58,435 nucleotides of DNA. Origin: Komarekiella atlantica HA4396-MV6 (GTDB lineage: Bacteria > Cyanobacteriota > Cyanobacteriia > Cyanobacteriales > Nostocaceae). Under the pieces are notes generated by a model. That model was not told the origin of the DNA and made no database searches. It saw only the letters and a list, made by a program, of their open reading frames with translations. How positions within the stretch are numbered: the stretch's first letter is position 1; every line of letters begins with the position of its first letter. The translations under genes and the position numbers were made by a program. Where the stretch lies: NCBI GenBank assembly GCA_019359395.1, contig JAHHHK010000010.1, positions 175,894-234,328 of the forward strand. Direction: 5' to 3'. Positions 53,914-58,435 of the stretch are shown in pieces.

Positions 53914-54456
53914 GCTGTGCGCCAGATAATATTTGCTCATATCGGTTGGGGATAACCACTAGGTGGGGTCGGCTCGATCATTTCAACTTATAATTCGGTC
54001 TTCACTAAGTATTTTAAAATTCATGATGAAATCAATATCCCTGTGGATTTAGTTCTCAAAGAAGCAAGATAACACCTACTGAAAAACTATCTCTGCGATC
54101 CCTATCAGATTTTTAAGGAATTAAAGCTCTCCAATTTCTTGTTTAACCTGATTGTTAAAAAAGCTCGTCAGGTTGATAGCTCATATCCCAACTTTATTAA
54201 CATCCTACTTCCTCCTTTGCAAGGAATTCATCACACTCAACCGTTAGGAGGTTTATCAGTAGTGGTGCGATATAGAAAGTTAAATCTTAGATAGACGTTG
54301 CATATCTGCTTGCAAGATGATTCCGCCTGGAATAAGCACAATACTATCTTGGAGTTTAATGAGGATTTTGCGATCGCCCTAGGCTATAAAGCTGAAGTGA
54401 AAGCTATCCACAACATTATTTTTAGAGGAGTTAGCACTTCATTGCGCTTCTCTTGA
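53914..54456 (+). pseudogene. decayed reading frame with three internal stops
   Basis: One frame reads as protein-like sequence for about 180 codons with stops only at 53953 (TAA), 54070 (TAA) and 54292 (TAG) before the final TGA at 54454. Parts such as GSIISTYNSVFTKYF, FKELKLSNFLFNLI and EFNEDFAIALGYKAEV look like coding sequence. It lies between two island genes on the same strand. The family is not recognised. It could be a dead gene of the island, or chance. Confidence 0.3.
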
Positions 54457-54477
54457 CCCTTGACTCACGTATTTCCT

Positions 54478-55446
54478 ATGAATAAAAATCAGCCACGACT
54501 AAGCATCGGATTACCTGTATACAATGGTGAAAAGTTTATCAAAGAAACCATAGATTCACTGTTGTCTCAAACCTTTGAAGATTTCGAGCTAATTATTTCA
54601 GATAACGCATCTACAGACAAGACTGAAGAAATTTGTAGAGCATACGTTGATCAAGACAAACGTATAAGCTACTACCGCAATGAAAAGAACATGGGTTGTG
54701 CTATTAACTTCAATCGTGTCTTTGAATTATCTTCAGGTGAGTACTTTAAGTGGGCAGCCTATGATGATTTATATGCTCCAGATTTTATCATGAAGTGTAT
54801 TGAGGTACTTGACCAAGATTCTAGCTTCATCTTGTGCCACTCCTATGCATATTTCATTGACGAATATGGGAAATTTATCCGAAACTACGATGTTCATCTG
54901 AAGACGGATTCACTAAAAAGACACGAGCGTTTTCACGAATTGCTGCATAAGCATTTATGTTATCAAATTTTCGGAGTAATCCGTGCTAGCGCTCTCAGGA
55001 AGATACCGCCTATGGGTGGTTACGGTCATACAGATGGAATTTTTTTGTTAAGACTTGGTCTTTTAGGTCGGTTTTATGAAATTCCCGAATATCTATTCTT
55101 TGCTAGAAAGCACCCACAACAATCAATGAGTATGTTCGTTGATGATTACTTGTTATTTGCTAACAAAAATCAAAAATACTCATTGAATATGATGCCTGAT
55201 TACTATGCATATTCTGTATGGTTCGATTCATCAAATGAAGGCAAAATTATGTTGCCTCATTGGAGAATATTCTGGGAGCATTTACTCTCTATGTGGCAAA
55301 GTTCCCTAAGCTTATATGAGTACGTTTACTGTTCTCGAAGTATGTATCAGCAGTTAAAAGGTACAGAGTATTTTTTACTGCAAGATTTGATTAGAGTCCT
55401 TCAAACACTTTGGCAACGTTGGCGAAAAGCATTAGTTGAAAGTTAG
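54478..55446 (+). CDS. glycosyltransferase family 2
   Basis: A 322-aa GT-A glycosyltransferase. LSIGLPVYNGEKFIKETIDSLL begins the fold (shown: GLPVYNGEKF, residues 10-19), ELIISDNASTD holds the first Asp, and the DxD-like AAYDDLYAPDF lies near residue 96. The C-terminal half is soluble, unlike the membrane enzyme at 46043, and contains HTDGIFLLRLGLLG with the probable acceptor-site Asp. It is a second glycosylation step for the island product or envelope polysaccharide. ATG 54478 follows family start; the TTG at 54460 is less likely. Confidence 0.9.
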   Translation: MNKNQPRLSIGLPVYNGEKFIKETIDSLLSQTFEDFELIISDNASTDKTEEICRAYVDQDKRISYYRNEKNMGCAINFNRVFELSSGEYFKWAAYDDLYAPDFIMKCIEVLDQDSSFILCHSYAYFIDEYGKFIRNYDVHLKTDSLKRHERFHELLHKHLCYQIFGVIRASALRKIPPMGGYGHTDGIFLLRLGLLGRFYEIPEYLFFARKHPQQSMSMFVDDYLLFANKNQKYSLNMMPDYYAYSVWFDSSNEGKIMLPHWRIFWEHLLSMWQSSLSLYEYVYCSRSMYQQLKGTEYFLLQDLIRVLQTLWQRWRKALVES

Positions 55447-55918
55447 TAACTCTCTTTTTTTTACAGTTTATGTATTTTTTTAGTATACCAGTTACAGGTT
55501 TAAGTTTTTCATTTATGACCGCCTGATGGATGCGGACGAGCGATCATCAAGACTGAATGTACAACATAATTAATCGCCACCTTATCCGCTTGATAGAAGT
55601 ACTTAAATCTGGCTGATTTTCGACCAGCAGAACTCTTATAACTACTCTAATTTGGATCTGGGCTATAGCCAGAGGATATCCGCTGCTATACCCAGACTTT
55701 ACGATCAAAAGAATCACATTTAAAGAAAATAAATATTACATCGTATTAGCGATCGCCTTCTGAACACTCCTTTGCTCCTTATATCTTTCTTAAAACTTTA
55801 TACTTCCGTGAAAACTGGTATAGTCCATATTTTTGCATGAATTTACACGTTGGTAAAAAAGTCAACCCTCTTAGGAGGTATTTAAAATTACAGATGTTGA
55901 AATTTTCAACTCTTTAAA
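55447..55918. other. spacer with one imperfect hairpin
   Basis: No gene seen. TCTGGGCTATAG and CTATACCCAGA (55657-55695) form an imperfect inverted repeat. It may stop transcription from the last island gene weakly. The region leads into the minus-strand small-RNA array. Confidence 0.35.
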
Positions 55919-55996
55919 TAAAAAGCCCCCAGTTAGTACTGGGGGTATGTATGGTCTATTACCATCAACATCTATTCCCATAAACAAGAATGGCAT
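55919..55996 (-). ncRNA. array unit U0 (terminator clear, promoter weak)
   Basis: On the minus strand CCCCCAGT-acta-ACTGGGGG (55926-55945) is followed by CTTTTTATTT, an excellent terminator. Only a weak CATCT-type start lies near 55994, so the 5' end is uncertain. It may be a diverged array unit or an independent small RNA. Confidence 0.4.
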
Positions 55997-56096
55997 CTCC
56001 AAGGCTTTGATGCATTCATTAAATGCAATAATTGCATAATTTTAATTCGTTTTTTGCAATCACTCCAAGTTGTCATTCTGAGCAAAGAGTTCGCAC

Positions 56097-56144
56097 AGCG
56101 TTCCACACGAAAGTATCTCACCAAATACTTTCGTGTGGAACGCT
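56097..56144. repeat. 20-bp perfect hairpin inside a dispersed repeat
   Basis: Arm 56097-56116 (AGCGTTCCACACGAAAGTAT) and its exact inverse 56125-56144 enclose 8 nt. Just left is GTCATTCTGAGC (56072-56083), as in the repeat at 3544. No coding content. Confidence 0.75.
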
Positions 56145-56459
56145 ACAGGCAGTTTGCTTGCCTAGTAAGCCTACACTTTGTTTCGTACTCTGCGGGAACC
56201 AAAGCGAACAGTATGACACAATAGCATCTTTGGCAACTTGGTGTTATGCAGAATCCTGGCAGCGAATTAATTCGCCTGCTCATTTCTTGTGTCAATGCAG
56301 AAGCTTCCAAAGCGAGGAGGTTTAGTAAGTAAATTGTTAGACAGTTATAGTTATTGGATAAGCTTTCCATCTGTTGAGTAAGAGATACATGCTGAGAATA
56401 GCAATGCTCATGCTAGAACTGATGAAAAACAGCTAGTAAGTAAACAAACGGCAATAGAT

Positions 56460-56547
56460 AAAAAAGCTGAAGCTGAGCGCTTAACCTCTAGAGATTCTAG
56501 TTATTTATGCAGACATCACAGCCTAATTTAAGCCTAATCTAACAATT
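56460..56547 (-). ncRNA. array unit Z
   Basis: A promoter-like CCTATATACAG near 56551-56560 (minus) is followed by a body of about 85 nt and T6 (56460-56465) after a short imperfect stem AAGC/GCTT. The terminator is eroded compared with the other units. Confidence 0.45.
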
Positions 56548-56610
56548 CATCTGTATATAGGCTGTTTCTAAAAATCCCGAAGGCTGATACAAAATTATTT
56601 GGTAAGTGAT

Positions 56611-56695
56611 AAAAAAGGCTTGACTGAGCCAAGCCTCTATATATACCAAGCATTTACTACACCATGATTAATTTAGACCTAGTCTTACTTTAGTT
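56611..56695 (-). ncRNA. array unit A
   Basis: Minus-strand TTTGGACACAGCCTATAGG (promoter-like, 56702-56720) leads to a predicted 85-nt RNA starting near GATGAAC and ending in AGGCTTG-gctcagt-CAAGCCT (56616-56636) plus TTTTTT. The segment GGTATATATAG before the terminator is shared with unit E. Confidence 0.6.
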
Positions 56696-56758
56696 CATCT
56701 TCCTATAGGCTGTGTCCAAATAATTTAAAAGCTGATATATGATCACTTTGTTAGATAT

Positions 56759-56846
56759 AAAAAAAGGTTTGGCTGTGAACCAAACCTCGATAATTGCTGT
56801 GCTTAACAACGTACTAAATTAATTTAATTTCACTTTACTTACATAT
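56759..56846 (-). ncRNA. array unit B
   Basis: Minus-strand TTTGAACACATCCTATAGG (56853-56871) precedes a predicted 88-nt RNA ending in AGGTTTGG-ttcacag-CCAAACCT (56765-56787) and seven T. An upstream TATCAG block is shared with units A and Z. Confidence 0.6.
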
Positions 56847-56988
56847 CATCTTCCTATAGGATGTGTTCAAATATTCTAAAAACTGATAAAAAATTTAGCA
56901 ACTTTATCTAATTTTCAAAATCCAAAAGTTCAGATTTCCGATTTATTAGAGAAGTCGGAAATCTCGTTGTTCACGCGATGTACCTAAT

Positions 56989-57075
56989 AAAAAAGACCCT
57001 GGGTATTATTCCAGGGTGCACACACGTTTTTCAGGCATTAACAGGCTGAATTTTAACTTGATCAAATAGTTATTT
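56989..57075 (-). ncRNA. array unit C
   Basis: Minus-strand TTTGTATCATTCTATGGG (promoter-like, weaker) precedes about 87 nt ending in ACCCTGG-aataatac-CCAGGGT (56996-57017) plus CTTTTTT. Promoter match is the poorest of the clear units. Confidence 0.5.
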
Positions 57076-57150
57076 CCACTACCCATAGAATGATACAAAT
57101 ATCTAAATGTATATGGTATGAAAGCGCCTGAGTTAGGTGGTCTATCCATG

Positions 57151-57224
57151 AAAAAAGCTAATGTAAATCATAAATTCTTGCTTGTAGTATTTTTTGATAC
57201 TAACTAATTCATTTTTTCTAAAAT
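57151..57224 (-). ncRNA. array unit D (degenerate)
   Basis: A diverged promoter motif (minus ATTGAAACACCTACCAG, near 57235-57250) and a T6 at 57151-57156 lie about 75 bp apart, but no G/C hairpin remains. It looks like a dying copy. Confidence 0.25.
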
Positions 57225-57348
57225 ATCTACTTCTGGTAGGTGTTTCAATAATTTACAAATTAATAAATAACTAGCTGATTATTGAGAGTTATAATCTTTG
57301 ATTATAAAACTAGAATTTTAATTATCTATTTTGCTTATTATTGCTTAC

Positions 57349-57434
57349 AAAAAAGGCGTGGCTTTTAGCCACGCCCCTATATATACCAAGTGTTTACCAT
57401 ATATATATAATTTAGATTTTCTCCTACTTTAGTT
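57349..57434 (-). ncRNA. array unit E
   Basis: Minus-strand TTTGGAACCACTCTATAGG (57441-57459) precedes about 86 nt ending in GGCGTGGCT-aaa-AGCCACGCC (57355-57375) and TTTTTT, the strongest stem of the array. The body shares CTTGGTATATATAGG with unit A. Confidence 0.6.
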
Positions 57435-57699
57435 CATCTACCTATAGAGTGGTTCCAAATACCTTATCAGCTGTTAAGCGAATATTGAGGAATCAAACTA
57501 ATTATAACTTGACCAATAATATTCTAAAGTAGCTATGATGCTAAAGTCGAGCTACGCTATCTCAAGCTCGGCTAAGCTTTTGAGCCGCAGCAGGCTTAGT
57601 TTGTGTAAGTTAGTTGCGTTAACTACTCATCTATCTACCATTAGAGAGCATGCAAACATTTTTAAAGCTAGTAAACCATAAGTCTGTCATATCAGTCAT

Positions 57700-57786
57700 A
57701 AAAAAGGCTTAGCTGAAAGCTAAACCTCCATAGAAAGCAGTTATTCGACACACCAGGATTAATTTATATCTACTCTTACTTTTGGT
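57700..57786 (-). ncRNA. array unit F (first in transcription order)
   Basis: Minus-strand TTAGACACATCCTAGAGG (57792-57809) precedes about 87 nt ending in AGGTTTAGCT-ttc-AGCTAAGCCT (57705-57727, one U-G pair) and T6. It is the rightmost unit seen. Confidence 0.6.
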
Positions 57787-57829
57787 CATCTTCCTCTAGG
57801 ATGTGTCTAATAGTTATGAAATTTGGTAG

Positions 57830-58313
57830 AAGCTTAACCATTTAAAGTAACGAGTAATTAAACTACCTTTGGAGAGATTAAAAGCTAAAAATATTAAATA
57901 AAATATAAAAATTCTTACTAAGCAAAATTTCAGCTAAGTGTTGACCTTTAGAATACTTGTGCGTGCAGGAGTACTCATATTGCTGCACTCGATTCAGTAG
58001 TCTTATATAGCATTTCCTAGTCGTCTGAAGTACAAATTTATGGGTGTTTATCTGTCTTGAAAAGTTTCCTGCCCAGGGTTGCCCTAAGCGAAGTTTGCTT
58101 GGAGGGAAACCCTCCGACGCTCGATGACTCGCTCTAAGCGTAGTCATGCCGTAGGCTTTACGCTGCGCTATGGCAACTTCTCTCCGCAGAACTTTTCGCT
58201 GTCTTGAAAAGTTTTGCGCTCCTGTTACCCGGAGCTTCGCTTACTTTTCGCTGTGGTTAATTACAACTTCTGTATACCTCACTTAAGCGAGAACCGCTAT
58301 ATTACTTGCCTTA
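57830..58313. other. repeat-rich spacer before the IS
   Basis: No credible gene (an 89-codon frame is made of repeats). It contains GGAGGG-aaa-CCCTCC (58101-58115), palindromic GTAGTCATGCC/GCTTTACGC stretches and two copies of CTTGAAAAGTTT (near 58058 and 58204). Confidence 0.45.
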
Positions 58314-58435
58314 GAGGCTGTTTGAAAAGTCAGATAGGTGGTAAAAAAGCTCTCTCGGTATACGCTGTGAATAGATAGTAAACAGCACCGAAAGAGCAAC
58401 ATGAGTAAAGCATACCCCAGCAATTTGACCCGCGA
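58314..58435 (+). mobile_element. left end of an IS5-like insertion sequence (cut by window)
   Basis: GAGGCTGTTTGAAAAGTC at 58314-58331 looks like the terminal inverted repeat of IS5/IS1031-type elements of cyanobacteria. The transposase start follows at 58401. The right end and target duplication are outside the window. Confidence 0.7.
58401..58435 (+). CDS. IS5-family transposase, first 11 codons
   Basis: ATG at 58401 opens MSKAYPSNLTR, a start well known in cyanobacterial IS5-type transposases, and the frame runs off the window. GAAAGAGCAAC is upstream. No catalytic residues are visible yet. Confidence 0.7.
   Translation, partial: MSKAYPSNLTR

Larger units (their letters stand above)
55919..57812 (-). 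repeat. tandem array of small-RNA-like units on the minus strand
   Basis: Six clear units and two weak ones repeat in direct order. On the minus strand each has TTTGgACACAtCCTATAGG (promoter-like), a body near 85 nt containing GATGA early, and a G/C hairpin followed by five or more T. The stem sequence differs between units while the promoter and length are kept. Between units B and C is an extra perfect hairpin AGATTTCCGA/TCGGAAATCT (56932-56964). Confidence 0.75.

Noticed and set aside
56032-56325. 97-codon plus-strand frame
   Set aside because: It reads through the 20-bp hairpin and dispersed repeat; no protein features.
55919-57812. The regular array could be a CRISPR
   Set aside because: Conserved parts are promoter- and terminator-like and separated by diverged rather than unique spacers; there is no short constant repeat, and no cas gene.
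57878-58147. 89-codon minus-strand frame
   Set aside because: Its N-terminal half is palindromic repeat sequence and the rest is A/T-rich; no family features.

Overview
The window comes from a filamentous, heterocyst-type cyanobacterium, most likely Nostoc or a close relative. The evidence is the dense HIP1 octamer GCGATCGC, DevBCA-type exporter genes, a heterocyst-glycolipid (Hgl)/PUFA-synthase-like megasynthase, and many short palindromic intergenic repeats of the Nostoc type. This placement is inference from sequence style; no marker gene was compared.

Positions 1-22381 are mostly housekeeping genes on both strands: the 3' part of a likely HD-domain protein, a DppC-type permease, a CbiG/CobE-like cobalamin protein, a four-helix membrane protein, a two-domain peptidoglycan-binding protein, a pair of M16 proteases (one with an intact HxxEH motif, one without), purK coupled to a lumenal pentapeptide protein, tRNA-Val(CAC), radC, a GNAT acetyltransferase, a phosphoribulokinase paralogue, an O-methyltransferase, trhO, tRNA-Ala(UGC) followed by a tandem duplication carrying its 3' end, and nagB. 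A devB-devC-devA exporter operon (19.1-22.3 kb, minus strand) closes this part.

Positions 24438-55446 form one same-strand biosynthetic island of about 31 kb. Its core is a PfaA/HglE-like KS-AT-ACP-ACP-half-KR protein, an SDR, a protein with the catalytic half of the KR plus a DH, a free-standing KS, a KS/chain-length-factor-AT protein and a PfaD-type enoyl reductase. After these come a condensation-like acyltransferase, a free carrier protein, a protein with a TubC-type docking domain fused to an unknown body, an epimerase-like SDR, a zinc-motif methyltransferase, a membrane glycosyltransferase, an LCMT-like methyltransferase, a SyrD/PvdE-type exporter, an unrecognised 454-aa protein, another SDR and a second glycosyltransferase. 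Together they could build a polyketide/fatty-acyl chain, modify and glycosylate it, join it to a second group and export it. No adenylation domain, phosphopantetheinyl transferase or obvious thioesterase is present. A small possible DNA-binding protein (23032-23355) and a repeated promoter motif (TTGCA direct repeats 11 bp apart) lie at the island's edges and may control it.

Positions 55447-58313 contain no convincing protein gene. On the minus strand they hold a tandem array of at least six, perhaps eight, diverged units, each with a conserved -10-like motif, a body of about 85 nt and an intrinsic terminator hairpin. This looks like a multicopy small-RNA locus of the kind known as NsiR1 in heterocystous cyanobacteria. 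The window ends in the first codons of an IS5-like transposase.
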